A stretch of 35,396 nucleotides of DNA from an uncultured Prevotellaceae bacterium (GTDB taxonomy: Bacteria; Bacteroidota; Bacteroidia; Bacteroidales; Bacteroidaceae): assembly GCA_900317305.1 (NCBI GenBank), contig ONGG01000035.1:1-35396 (forward strand). Direction: 5' to 3'. A program made the position numbers and the translations under genes. The stretch's first letter is position 1, and each line of letters begins with the position of its first letter. This document shows, one piece after another, positions 25,541-33,244 of this stretch. The notes under the pieces were generated by a model. That model did no database searches. It had not been told where the DNA came from and was given only the letters and a program-made list of their open reading frames with translations.

Positions 25541-26204
25541 ATTCTATGCTCTCTATTTGTACGCCATCGAGTTCCTCCATGATGGCAAGCACTCGTTGCT
25601 CATACTTGTCGCGTTTCACGATGACGTCGGTGGCCACCGAGAAAAGTGTCTTTCCATCTTTCTGCACCTCGCGCATGTTGTAGTTGTCGATTTTCATGCC
25701 GTCTCTGCGAAAGCGGTCGAGTACGTCGCGAACATCGTTGATGCTGGGCGAGGAGAAGGTGATGACGATGTTGCGGGTGCCAAAGTGGTGCATTATCAGG
25801 TTGAGGGTTTCCAGACACAGCAACACCAACAGCGTAGTGGCACCAGCGAGCACATATAGTCCTGAACCACATGTCATACCGATGGCGGCTGTTACCCAAA
25901 GACCGGCAGCTGTCGTCAGTCCACGCACCACGTGTTTCTGGAAAATGATGGTGCCGGCACCAATGAAACCGATGCCACTCACCACCTGGGCTGCGATACG
26001 TGAGGGGTCGAGACGGATGTTGTAGGGCAGGCTGAGTACGGTCTCGAAACCAAACTGAGAAATGATCATGAACAAGGCGCTGCCAAGAGCTACGAGGAAA
26101 TGGGTGCGGAATCCGGCTTCCTTGGCACGATAGCCGCGCTCCATACCGATAACGCCACCCATCAGGGCGGCTGCGAACAGACGGAGAATGAATTCTTGGG
26201 TCAT
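25539..26204 (-). CDS. MgtC/SapB family membrane protein
   Basis: A 221-aa inner-membrane protein. The N-terminal ~140 residues carry the MgtC signature (LMGGVIGMERGYRAKEAGFRTH region, then SGIGFIGAGTII and GLTTAAGLWVTAAIG) with about four to five TM helices. The C-terminal ~75 residues are soluble and look like the ACT-like domain of longer family members (IVITFSSPSINDVRDVLDRF). MgtC proteins are linked to Mg2+ limitation and membrane potential or ATP synthase control in enterobacteria; the role in Bacteroidota is not established. It is downstream of clpC on the same strand, separated by a hairpin, with only about 20 bp between hairpin and ATG, so it may depend on read-through. Confidence 0.9.
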   Translation of the reverse strand: MTQEFILRLFAAALMGGVIGMERGYRAKEAGFRTHFLVALGSALFMIISQFGFETVLSLPYNIRLDPSRIAAQVVSGIGFIGAGTIIFQKHVVRGLTTAAGLWVTAAIGMTCGSGLYVLAGATTLLVLLCLETLNLIMHHFGTRNIVITFSSPSINDVRDVLDRFRRDGMKIDNYNMREVQKDGKTLFSVATDVIVKRDKYEQRVLAIMEELDGVQIESIE

Positions 26205-26225
26205 GCTGTTTTATTGTTAAGAATA

Positions 26226-26253
26226 ACGGCATGAGGTGTCAGCCTCATGCCGT
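26226..26253 (-). terminator. Hairpin after clpC
   Basis: A perfect 11-bp stem ACGGCATGAGG/CCTCATGCCGT with a 6-nt loop, 9 bp past the clpC stop. The tract after it on the minus strand (TATTCTTAAC) is only weakly T-rich. Confidence 0.7.
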
Positions 26254-26261
26254 TGTATGGT

Positions 26262-28793
26262 TTATTCGAAAGTAAGGGCCTCGGTGTCGGGATTCTTCCC
26301 AATCTTGATGGTATCGCCCGATTTCACCTCTCCTCCAAGGATACGCTCACACAGACCGTCCTCGATGTAGTTCTGGATGGCACGCTTCAGTGGGCGGGCG
26401 CCAAACTGCACGTCGTAGCCTTTCGTGGCGACAAACTCCTTGGCAGCATCGCTGATCTCGATGTGGTAGCCCATGTTCTCCACTCGGCTCACCAGTCCGC
26501 GCAGCTCGATGTCGATGATCTTCTTGATGGCTTCCATATCGAGTTGGTCGAAGGTGATAATCTCGTCGAGACGGTTGAGGAACTCGGGGGCGAACTGCTT
26601 GCTCAGGCTCTTCTGGATGATGGAGCGGGCGTGTTCCTTGTCGCTCTCGTTGATGCTCAGTCCAAGCGTGCCTGTGGAATTGAATCCCACACCACGTCCA
26701 AACTCCTTCAGTTGGCGTGTGCCGGCATTCGAGGTCATGATGATCACGGTGTTGCGGAAGTCAATCAGCCTGCCATTGCCATCGGTAAGGCGGCCCTCGT
26801 CAAGCACCTGCAGTAGCAGGTTGAAAACGTTGCCGTGGGCTTTCTCTATCTCGTCGAGCAGAACGATGGAGTAGGGGTGGCGGCGCACCTTCTCGGTCAG
26901 CTGGCCTCCTTCCTCGTATCCTACGTATCCCGGAGGCGCACCTACGAGGCGAGAAACGTTGAAACTCTCAGTATATTCGCTCATGTCGATGCGGATCAGG
27001 TCATCGGCACTGCCAAACATATATTCGGCAAGTTTCTTGGCCAGATAGGTCTTGCCCACACCCGTAGGACCGAGGAACATGAACACACCGATAGGGTGGT
27101 TGGGGTCTTTCAGTCCCACGCGGTTGCGCTGGATGGCTTTCACCATCTTCTCTATGGCGGCATCCTGGGCAATCACGGCCTTTTTCAGCTCGTCGCCCAT
27201 CGTGCGAAGACGGGCACCCTCGGCCTCGGCCATGCGCTGAACGGGCACGCCTGTCATCATCGATACCACATCAGCCACTTCTTTCTCGGTCACGGTCTCA
27301 CGCGCCTCGTTGGTGCCGTTGCTCCAGGCTTCGTTGAGTTGGCGCAACTCCTCCTGCAGTTGACTCTGCTGGTCGCGGTAACTGGCTGCCAGTTCGTAGT
27401 TCTGGTTCTGCACCGCATTGCGCTTCTTTGTCTTCAACTCTTCTATCTCTTTCTCCTTGGCCACGATCTCGGGGGGTATCTGGGCGTGCTGCAGATGCAC
27501 ACGGGCTCCCACCTCGTCCATGGCGTCGATAGCCTTGTCGGGGAAGGCACGGTCGGTGACGTAGCGCTCGGTAAGCTTCACGCACGAGGCGATGGCATCG
27601 TCGGTGTAGTTCACGTGGTGGTGCTGTTCGTAGCGGTCCTTGATGTTCTCCAGAATCTGGAGGGTCTCCTCACGGTTGGTGGGCTCCACCATCACTTTCT
27701 GGAACCTACGTTCAAGGGCACCATCTTTCTCAATGCTGTTGCGGTACTCGTCGAGCGTGGTGGCGCCAATGCACTGGATGGTGCCACGGGCAAGGGCAGG
27801 TTTCAGGATGTTGGCGGCATCCATCGAACCGGGTGTCGAGCCGGCACCGATGATGGTGTGCACCTCGTCGATGAACACGATGATGTCGGGACTCTCCTCC
27901 AGTTCCTTGATGAGGGCTTTGATGCGCTCCTCGAACTGGCCTCTGTATTTGGTTCCTGCCACCACCGAGGTGAGGTCGAGGCTCACCAAACGCTTATTGA
28001 AGAGAATTGGTGAAGTGTGGTGCTTCACGATGAGCTGGGCAAGGCCTTCCACGATGGCACTCTTGCCCACACCGGGTTCTCCGATAAGGATGGGGTTGTT
28101 CTTCTTGCGTCGGCAGAGTATCTCCATCACACGCTGCATCTCGTGCTCACGGCCCACAACGGGGTCGAGCTTGCCTTCAGAAGCGGCCTTGGTCAGGTCG
28201 GTCGAGAAGTTGTCGAGCACAGGGGTCTTGCCCGCTGGCTTGCGGGTCTGTGTGGCAGTTCCTCCGCCGTTGCCACCACCATGGTTGTCGAGAGGCATGC
28301 CGTCGTCATCGTCCTCGGTGTCGTCGGGAATACCCAGGCCGTCCTGTGGCTGGTTGGCCATCTGCTGGAAATATGTCAGTGCGTCTTCGTAATTCATGTT
28401 GTTGTCCTCCAATACTTTCTTGGCGCCATTGTCCACCTGGTCGTGGAGAATGGCAAGCAGCAGGTGTCGCACGTCCACGGTGCTGGTGCGCTGTAGACGG
28501 GCCTCTAGTACTGCCAGTTTCAGAATGTTGCTTGCTTTGTCGTTCAATACCAATTCACGGGTGTTGACGGGATGGCCATATTCATTGGTCCTCGCTATCG
28601 ACTCCAGTTCTTCTTTCACCGTCTGGATGTCGATGTGCATGCGCTCGAACAACGCATGTACCTCATTGGCTCGGTCGCGAAGTATACCCATGAGCAGGTG
28701 CTCCGGCCCCACCCAACTACAGGCAAGCCTAGTGGCCTCTTCCCTGCTATAGGAGAGGATTTCTGACACTTTGGGTGAAAATTGGCTTGTCAT
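26262..28793 (-). CDS. clpC: ATP-dependent Clp protease ATPase subunit ClpC
   Basis: An 843-aa class I Hsp100 unfoldase that feeds substrates to ClpP. The double Clp_N repeat spans about 1-145, then an acidic and Gly-rich linker (about 155-180). D1 has Walker A GEPGVGKS (238-245) and Walker B IIVFIDE (304-310). A short middle region with a UVR-like helix pair (about 441-480) marks it as ClpC rather than ClpB or ClpA. D2 has GPTGVGKT (575-582) and SIVLLDE (642-648). I did not identify an unambiguous ClpP-binding loop, though such loops vary. Two 17-bp repeats with a 20-bp period lie in the leader. No mcsA, mcsB or ctsR gene is adjacent. Confidence 0.96.
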   Translation of the reverse strand: MTSQFSPKVSEILSYSREEATRLACSWVGPEHLLMGILRDRANEVHALFERMHIDIQTVKEELESIARTNEYGHPVNTRELVLNDKASNILKLAVLEARLQRTSTVDVRHLLLAILHDQVDNGAKKVLEDNNMNYEDALTYFQQMANQPQDGLGIPDDTEDDDDGMPLDNHGGGNGGGTATQTRKPAGKTPVLDNFSTDLTKAASEGKLDPVVGREHEMQRVMEILCRRKKNNPILIGEPGVGKSAIVEGLAQLIVKHHTSPILFNKRLVSLDLTSVVAGTKYRGQFEERIKALIKELEESPDIIVFIDEVHTIIGAGSTPGSMDAANILKPALARGTIQCIGATTLDEYRNSIEKDGALERRFQKVMVEPTNREETLQILENIKDRYEQHHHVNYTDDAIASCVKLTERYVTDRAFPDKAIDAMDEVGARVHLQHAQIPPEIVAKEKEIEELKTKKRNAVQNQNYELAASYRDQQSQLQEELRQLNEAWSNGTNEARETVTEKEVADVVSMMTGVPVQRMAEAEGARLRTMGDELKKAVIAQDAAIEKMVKAIQRNRVGLKDPNHPIGVFMFLGPTGVGKTYLAKKLAEYMFGSADDLIRIDMSEYTESFNVSRLVGAPPGYVGYEEGGQLTEKVRRHPYSIVLLDEIEKAHGNVFNLLLQVLDEGRLTDGNGRLIDFRNTVIIMTSNAGTRQLKEFGRGVGFNSTGTLGLSINESDKEHARSIIQKSLSKQFAPEFLNRLDEIITFDQLDMEAIKKIIDIELRGLVSRVENMGYHIEISDAAKEFVATKGYDVQFGARPLKRAIQNYIEDGLCERILGGEVKSGDTIKIGKNPDTEALTFE

Positions 28794-28812
28794 TTTCTTG
28801 TTTACCTTAAAA

Positions 28813-28849
28813 AATAATACTCAATATCTATTAATAACACTCAATATCT
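28813..28849 (-). repeat. Two 17-bp direct repeats in the clpC leader
   Basis: AATAATACTCAATATCT (28813-28829) and AATAACACTCAATATCT (28833-28849) differ at one base and are exactly 20 bp apart, nearly two helical turns. They lie between the inferred start of transcription and the clpC ATG. Confidence 0.75.
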
Positions 28850-28855
28850 GTCATT

Positions 28856-28887
28856 CAAACATCGTGCCAAAATCATTTATTGCCAAA
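28856..28887 (-). promoter_or_regulatory. Probable promoter of clpC
   Basis: On the minus strand TTTG (28887-28884), a 20-bp spacer and GATGTTTG (28863-28856) match the consensus except for G in place of the first T of the -7 box. The -33 element lies within the 3' end of the Nudix gene. The leader would be about 57 nt and contain the direct repeats. Confidence 0.5.
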
Positions 28888-29376
28888 TATTTTAATATAT
28901 TCATCCTCAAAATTTGGGGTGAAGAATTCTTTTCCTAACTTTTCCAGTATCTCTTCGCGACTGAAGAAGCGGCCACCGGCCAGTTCATCGGGGTTGGGGC
29001 ACACCTCTCCGTCGTAGATGGTTTTGTATACATATACCAACTCGCGCTCGCGTTTGCCCTCGAAGATGTATTTGCCCAGGAATTCGGGGATGAAGTCGGT
29101 CACTCCAAGTTCCTCGCTTACCTCGCGGGTCAATGCGTCGGCCACTTTCTCGCCATAGTCCACATGCCCGCCTGTGGCCGTGTCCCATTTGCCGGGTTGT
29201 ATGTCTTTCCACTGTGGACGTTCCTGCAAGAAGAGTTGCCCTTGGCTGTTGAACAGGTGCAGGTGCACCACGGGATGCAGTATCTTGGTGCCGTCATGGG
29301 CCTGTCCGCGACTGATGCTCCCTATCACATGGCCGTTCTCGTCAACTACGGGGAAGAGTTCTCTTTGGTTGTCCAT
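28873..29376 (-). CDS. Nudix hydrolase, isopentenyl-diphosphate isomerase-like
   Basis: A 167-aa Nudix protein with a full box: GGHVDYGEKVADALTREV followed by SEELGV, giving GX5EX7REUXEEXGU. The N-terminus (ELFPVVDENGHVIGSISRGQAH) and HPVVHLHLFNSQGQLFLQER are typical of the group related to type I IPP isomerase and YfcD-like hydrolases. It starts 11 bp after the ispE stop, so the two are probably one transcript. The isoprenoid neighbour makes IPP/DMAPP isomerisation conceivable, but the catalytic Cys context of true isomerases is not evident; hydrolysis of a nucleoside or prenyl diphosphate is equally possible. Confidence 0.85.
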   Translation of the reverse strand: MDNQRELFPVVDENGHVIGSISRGQAHDGTKILHPVVHLHLFNSQGQLFLQERPQWKDIQPGKWDTATGGHVDYGEKVADALTREVSEELGVTDFIPEFLGKYIFEGKRERELVYVYKTIYDGEVCPNPDELAGGRFFSREEILEKLGKEFFTPNFEDEYIKIFGNK

Positions 29377-29387
29377 TTCCAGTTGAG

Positions 29388-30227
29388 TTAGAGTTCCATG
29401 ACAGCGGTGAAACAGTCGCCAAACTGTTCGGCGATGCCTGTGGGATGATTGGCGAAGATGCCGAAGACGGCGCTGCCGCTGCCTGACATTTGGGCATAAA
29501 GGGCACCATCGGCATAGAGCTGGTCCTTGATTTCGCCTATGCGGGGGTATAGGGCGATAATAGGAGCCTCGAAGTCGTTCACCAATTCCTCACGCCATGT
29601 GCTGATGGGCTGACATACAATCTCCCGGCAGCATTTGGCGGGTTGGTGGGGGTGTATGTTGGCATAGGCCTCGCGGGTCGAGACAGCGATGTCGGGTTTC
29701 ACCAGCGCCAGATGGTAGCCCTTCAGGTTGCCGTACTCGCCATCGGCAGGCTCGAGAATGTCGCCGATGCCTGTGGCGAAGGCAGGCTCCGAGGTGATGA
29801 AGAAGGCGCAGTCGGCTCCCAACTGTGCGGCATATCGTTCCATCTCGGCATTGCCGATGTTCAGGTGGTATTCTTCGTCGAGCAACCTGATCATGTATGC
29901 TGCATCGCTCGAACCTCCTCCCAGTCCGGCCTGCGAGGGAATTCGTTTGTGCAGGTGGGCATGGATTCGTGGCAGTCTGAAGTCTCTGGCCAGCAGGTTG
30001 TAGGCCTTTACCACCAGGTTGTGCTCGTCATCGCTGTCGATATTGATGCCTGTTGTCTTGATATCGCAGGGGTGTTCACTGGGGAAGTGGTGGTCCATCT
30101 TGTGCACCGACAGGGCGTCGTAGAGTGGGATGGGGTAGAACACGGTTTCCAGGTTATGATAGCCGTCGGGCCGTTTCGACACGACGTTCAGGCCTAGGTT
30201 GATTTTTGCGCAGGGGAATATGGTCAT
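29388..30227 (-). CDS. ispE: 4-diphosphocytidyl-2-C-methyl-D-erythritol kinase IspE
   Basis: A 279-aa GHMP kinase of the MEP isoprenoid pathway; it phosphorylates the 2-hydroxyl of CDP-methylerythritol using ATP. The N-terminal PCAKINLGLNV holds the conserved Lys (K8). The glycine-rich ATP loop AGLGGGSSDAA spans 100-110, with catalytic Asp D108, and the C-terminal motif AQMSGSGSAVFGIF is complete. Length is normal. The start lies 37 bp from the end of a consensus promoter. It is the first gene of an ispE-Nudix unit. Confidence 0.96.
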   Translation of the reverse strand: MTIFPCAKINLGLNVVSKRPDGYHNLETVFYPIPLYDALSVHKMDHHFPSEHPCDIKTTGINIDSDDEHNLVVKAYNLLARDFRLPRIHAHLHKRIPSQAGLGGGSSDAAYMIRLLDEEYHLNIGNAEMERYAAQLGADCAFFITSEPAFATGIGDILEPADGEYGNLKGYHLALVKPDIAVSTREAYANIHPHQPAKCCREIVCQPISTWREELVNDFEAPIIALYPRIGEIKDQLYADGALYAQMSGSGSAVFGIFANHPTGIAEQFGDCFTAVMEL

Positions 30228-30263
30228 ATCGTGCTTGATTCTTTGTTAGTCGTCTATCTCATG

Positions 30264-30295
30264 CAAATATAATGCAAATGGAGAGGATATGCAAA
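30264..30295 (-). promoter_or_regulatory. Promoter of ispE
   Basis: TTTG (30295-30292), a 20-bp spacer and TATATTTG (30271-30264) on the minus strand match the consensus exactly. The leader is about 30 nt. Confidence 0.75.
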
Positions 30296-30409
30296 CAAAA
30301 CACGATTTTTTTGTGTTTCCCCAATGGTCAAAACAATAGGATGATTACTTGTTCTATGACTCAGGAAGAGAAATGTTCATCGGTGAATGAAACGAACGCT
30401 GCCAGGGAT

Positions 30410-31123
30410 TCAACGTTTTTTCACAACAACAAATAGCCGCTGGCACGATTCTATGGGTATGTTCCACATCATGTCGAACGTCTCTATCTCAATAGACTCG
30501 TTGTAGGCTTCCTTGTCGGCTGCGTTCCTGTACTTCTCTACAGAATCCTGAATGAAGAAGTGCGTTTCGTCATATCCCACCACTGGCACATAGTGGAGTG
30601 TCTTGCCAGTGGAAACCAAGGCAATGACAGGAATACCCTTGCTGATGGCGTTCTTCAAATCGTCGATAGTCCCTGTGTAATACTCTGCGGTGTAGTTGGA
30701 GCGTTGTTCTTCAAAAAGCACCTTGAAACATTTTGGATAGGCTCCATCGTCATATTTGCATGGAAAAGTGGGTTGATGATAGAGCGTCATTCCATCAACA
30801 TCTTCTCCGTAGAACCGCAGCAGGTAGGCGCTGGAGCATGCCGCGCACTCATTGCCGCTTTGTGTGTCGGGCTTGGGATTGGGATAGATGACAAACGACG
30901 AGGGGTGGTCGTGTGTGTTGACATATTTTTCTGGGGCCACTAGCCAATTGGCACGTGCATACGCCTTTTGCTCGTCTGTCAAGTTGTTGAGCATGTTCAA
31001 CAACTTATTGAGACTGTTCTCCTGATTTCCTTGCTTGTCTTCTTGGTTTTGGGCTTGCGCAGAAGTCCATGAAAACAGCATCAAGAGCAATGTAGATATG
31101 ATAACAGATTTATTTTCCATCAT
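30410..31123 (-). CDS. Secreted C39-like cysteine peptidase family protein
   Basis: A 237-aa protein with a signal peptide (about 1-25, SAQAQ). Papain-like C39 landmarks are SGNECAACSSAYLLRFYG with C93 as the likely nucleophile (13 residues before the conserved Gly, as in C39_2 proteins), H177 in LHYVPVVGYD, and D193 in FFIQDS. An acidic, Asn/Gln-rich segment (26-60) separates the signal from the domain and could be a propeptide. The substrate is unknown. It is alone on the minus strand, with about 180 bp to ispE and a large gene-poor region upstream. An inactive or non-proteolytic family member cannot be excluded. Confidence 0.75.
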   Translation of the reverse strand: MMENKSVIISTLLLMLFSWTSAQAQNQEDKQGNQENSLNKLLNMLNNLTDEQKAYARANWLVAPEKYVNTHDHPSSFVIYPNPKPDTQSGNECAACSSAYLLRFYGEDVDGMTLYHQPTFPCKYDDGAYPKCFKVLFEEQRSNYTAEYYTGTIDDLKNAISKGIPVIALVSTGKTLHYVPVVGYDETHFFIQDSVEKYRNAADKEAYNESIEIETFDMMWNIPIESCQRLFVVVKKR

Positions 31124-31190
31124 TGTCGTTTGGTCAGTTGAGATGAATAATAATGGTGTATAGGGCGAATTCTCGCTGCATCACACTGCG

Positions 31191-31198
31191 CAAAGATA
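31191..31198 (-). promoter_or_regulatory. -7 element upstream of the C39-like gene
   Basis: TATCTTTG on the minus strand, 68 bp before the ATG at 31123; no convincing -33 element at the usual distance. Confidence 0.45.
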
Positions 31199-31432
31199 AC
31201 GATATTTGGGCAAACTCGGTGGAAAGCCTCACCATTTTTTTGTCCAAATCACCCAGCTTCGCAAGAAAAGAGGTACGGCCCTTATCTCCATCAGCACCGC
31301 TCAAAGCATTCTTCTTGCTATGGGCTCCCGGCCCATATCATTTCTAAACGGCTCCTTTCGCCTCCTGCCGCCCCTATGCTGACGGTTGGCACATTGTCCA
31401 TCCTTTTGACTCCATGAGAGGGTGTGGCAATT

Positions 31433-31621
31433 CTATTTTTTCAAAGGTTCTACCCGCGACGCATCCCGCAGACACTTCAGCATAAGCTTTTCCGGCGCTT
31501 TCTTGGCATAGGCTGATGAGGAAATAGGTAACGCCAATTGTGGGCCACCGCACCTCCCGGTGTTAATCTCATCTTCCGTTCCGACTTTCTTGTAGCCTAC
31601 ATTACCATCTACTCCAGCCAT
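31433..31621 (-). CDS. Small ORF of uncertain reality
   Basis: A 62-codon frame, MAGVDGNVGYKKVGTEDEIN onward, ending with basic residues. A TATCTTTG box lies 84 bp upstream on the same strand, compatible with transcription. There is no signal peptide or TM segment, and no family I recognise. Short length and an unremarkable start context keep confidence low. Confidence 0.25.
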   Translation of the reverse strand: MAGVDGNVGYKKVGTEDEINTGRCGGPQLALPISSSAYAKKAPEKLMLKCLRDASRVEPLKK

Positions 31622-31704
31622 CCTTTGATTTCCATTTTTCGGGCATTGATTTGACTTATTTGTATCTGCTCAATCCGATGGGCGGCTCTTGGATTTTTCC
31701 TTTG

Positions 31705-31712
31705 CAAAGATA
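31705..31712 (-). promoter_or_regulatory. Orphan -7-like box in the gene-poor region
   Basis: TATCTTTG on the minus strand with a CTTG 18 bp upstream. A 6-bp dyad overlaps the spacer. It could drive the 62-codon frame or a small RNA. Confidence 0.35.
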
Positions 31713-31936
31713 GCGCAAGCACGTGCGCTGCAAGGGCTCGTCGCCGACATTGCCTCGGAATTTTTTTCAGAAAATGAGGGCGCAAGCTACTAATTTTCCA
31801 AGCCCTGGAGGATGAAAATATTTCCGGCCATCCCTTGCATTTACTCACTAACACTTGCCTGCTCCTATATGCACGTAAAAATTACAAAGAGCGCCTCGGC
31901 GCAAAACAAATGTCAAACAATTAAAAATTTACAATC

Positions 31937-32069
31937 ATGGAAGCAAGAGTTATTATCATTTCGGCACTATAAAGGAACGCGCAAATTCAAACTCCTAGAC
32001 TCGAACCAAATCCGCCAAATGCGCGAATGCTGCCTCTTCGAACTCAACGGCATGGAGGTTTTTCTGTGA
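31937..32069 (+). pseudogene. Possible frameshifted small ORF
   Basis: An ATG at 31937 after an A/T-rich leader reads MEARVIIISAL and stops at once. A different frame continues without a stop through YKGTRKFKLLDSNQ to a TGA at 32069. A one- or two-base change would join them into a protein of about 43 residues. No homologue is recognised; this could be chance. Confidence 0.25.
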
Positions 32070-32103
32070 TTCTTTAAAAAAATCGATAAAAACAGCAAGA
32101 TTC

Positions 32104-32134
32104 TTTTATCTTCTCTTTTTTTTTGCTATTTTTG
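32104..32134 (+). promoter_or_regulatory. Promoter of the TonB-domain gene
   Basis: TTTT (32104-32107), a 19-bp spacer and TATTTTTG (32127-32134) give one mismatch at -33 and a perfect -7. The leader is about 77 nt. Confidence 0.55.
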
Positions 32135-32217
32135 CCATCATTCATAGTTGATAAATATACAGCTAATTCTCCTTTTATTAATATAGTAGTTATACACCAT
32201 TGGTAAATAAGCAAATC

Positions 32218-33159
32218 ATGAAAAGAATAATCCTTTATCTAGCCATATCTCTTTTTGTTGTACCAGCAAAAGCTCAACACATTACTTATGCTGACTTTAT
32301 GAAATTGGTCAAAATTGAACAATGGTCTGAGCTAAATAATACTGTCAATGCTAAAGGGTATAAGTTTGCAGGAAGTCAAAAATACAATGAAAATACTGAT
32401 AGTGCTTTCCTTAAAGCTGTGTGGTGTAAAAATTGCACATATAATTTTATCACTGAAAGATATACATGGAATAATGGTGTGTTGCCATGTTTACTAATAG
32501 TGTATAATTATAAAGCAAATACTCAATATAATGTTATATTAACTGGAAAACCTGCATTTACTACATTTGTAAATACAGCAAAAGCAAATGGATTCAAATT
32601 TATTGGAGATGGTATGTTTTCCGACTGTATTTCCGTTTGGTATAAAAGGATTAATAATCAAAAGAACTATGAAGAGTGGTTTAGATTTAATGAAATGACT
32701 GATAAATATGAGCTTTATTATTGGATAGAGCCAAGTCCCCAAAACAATCCTAGCACTTCATCAAGTTCAACTACAACATCAAGTGCGGAACAAAATAGAA
32801 AAAATTCAAGCACAAATGTATCTATTTATCAAGAGCCTATAGAAATAGAGCCTTCATTTCCCGGAGGGCAAACGGCTCTATTGAATTGGCTATCTTCTCA
32901 AGTTCATTATCCACCAGAAGCAGAAAAAAAAGGGATTCAAGGAAAATCAGTTGTTTCTTATGTTGTTGAAACTGATGGCTCTATTTCAAATGTTCAAATA
33001 GTCAATTCTGTAAGTCCTGAAATAGACGCAGAAGCTGTAAGAGTCGTTAAATCTATGCCTAAATGGACTCCAGGCTATCAAAACGGTACGCCTGTACGCA
33101 TTAAATACAATTTACCTATAAATTTTACACTTGAAGACAAAGGTGAAAAGTCGGAATAA
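32218..33159 (+). CDS. Secreted protein with C-terminal TonB domain
   Basis: I start at the second Met (32218; MKRIILYLAIS), which begins a clean signal peptide ending PAKAQ; six extra codons upstream would spoil it. The 313-aa product has an N-terminal region with no recognised fold (about 20-180), a Ser/Thr-rich linker (about 182-212), and a TonB C-terminal domain (about 225-308: FPGGQTALLNWLSSQVHYPPEAE ... GKSVVSYVVETDGSISNVQI, then VVKSMPKWTPG). Classical TonB has an N-terminal membrane anchor and energises outer-membrane receptors. This one is predicted to be cleaved and periplasmic, so it may be a structural or signalling relative. Base composition is visibly much richer in A/T than flanking genes, suggesting recent transfer. 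Confidence 0.82.
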   Translation: MKRIILYLAISLFVVPAKAQHITYADFMKLVKIEQWSELNNTVNAKGYKFAGSQKYNENTDSAFLKAVWCKNCTYNFITERYTWNNGVLPCLLIVYNYKANTQYNVILTGKPAFTTFVNTAKANGFKFIGDGMFSDCISVWYKRINNQKNYEEWFRFNEMTDKYELYYWIEPSPQNNPSTSSSSTTTSSAEQNRKNSSTNVSIYQEPIEIEPSFPGGQTALLNWLSSQVHYPPEAEKKGIQGKSVVSYVVETDGSISNVQIVNSVSPEIDAEAVRVVKSMPKWTPGYQNGTPVRIKYNLPINFTLEDKGEKSE

Positions 33160-33196
33160 ACTGCATAATACAACAAAGAAAGGCTATCCCCTTGTC

Positions 33197-33228
33197 TTTT
33201 CCCACCCCACCCCAAATCCATAACTTTG
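33197..33228 (+). promoter_or_regulatory. Promoter of the portal-like gene
   Basis: TTTT (33197-33200), a 20-bp spacer and TAACTTTG (33221-33228). The leader is only about 10 nt. A vegetative promoter directly on a phage morphogenesis gene is unusual. Confidence 0.6.
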
Positions 33229-33244
33229 CCCAAAAAGCTTCGTT

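Larger units (their letters stand above)
31199..32217. other. Gene-poor region of about 1 kb
   Basis: No reading frame here shows a recognisable family or sustained coding character. The contents I can point to are a minus-strand -7-like box (31705-31712) with a small dyad (AGCGCA/TGCGCT, 31712-31729), a 62-codon minus-strand frame (31433-31621), a GCGCC/GGCGC hairpin (31891-31902), a broken small reading frame (31937-32069), and the promoter of the TonB-like gene. It marks the change from conserved chromosomal genes to accessory DNA. Confidence 0.6.

Noticed and set aside
26835-28013. 392-codon plus-strand frame opposite clpC
   Set aside because: Antisense to a full-length ClpC; the product has no recognisable domain.
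28813-28849. Possible CRISPR fragment (two repeats with a short spacer)
   Set aside because: Only two 17-bp copies 3 bp apart, in a clpC leader, with no cas genes; a regulatory repeat explains it better.
28854-28870. Sigma-54-like site (TTGGCACG-N4-TTGAA on the minus strand) upstream of clpC
   Set aside because: The invariant GC at -12 is GA here, no enhancer-type site or regulator gene is seen, and the same bases form part of a better vegetative promoter match.
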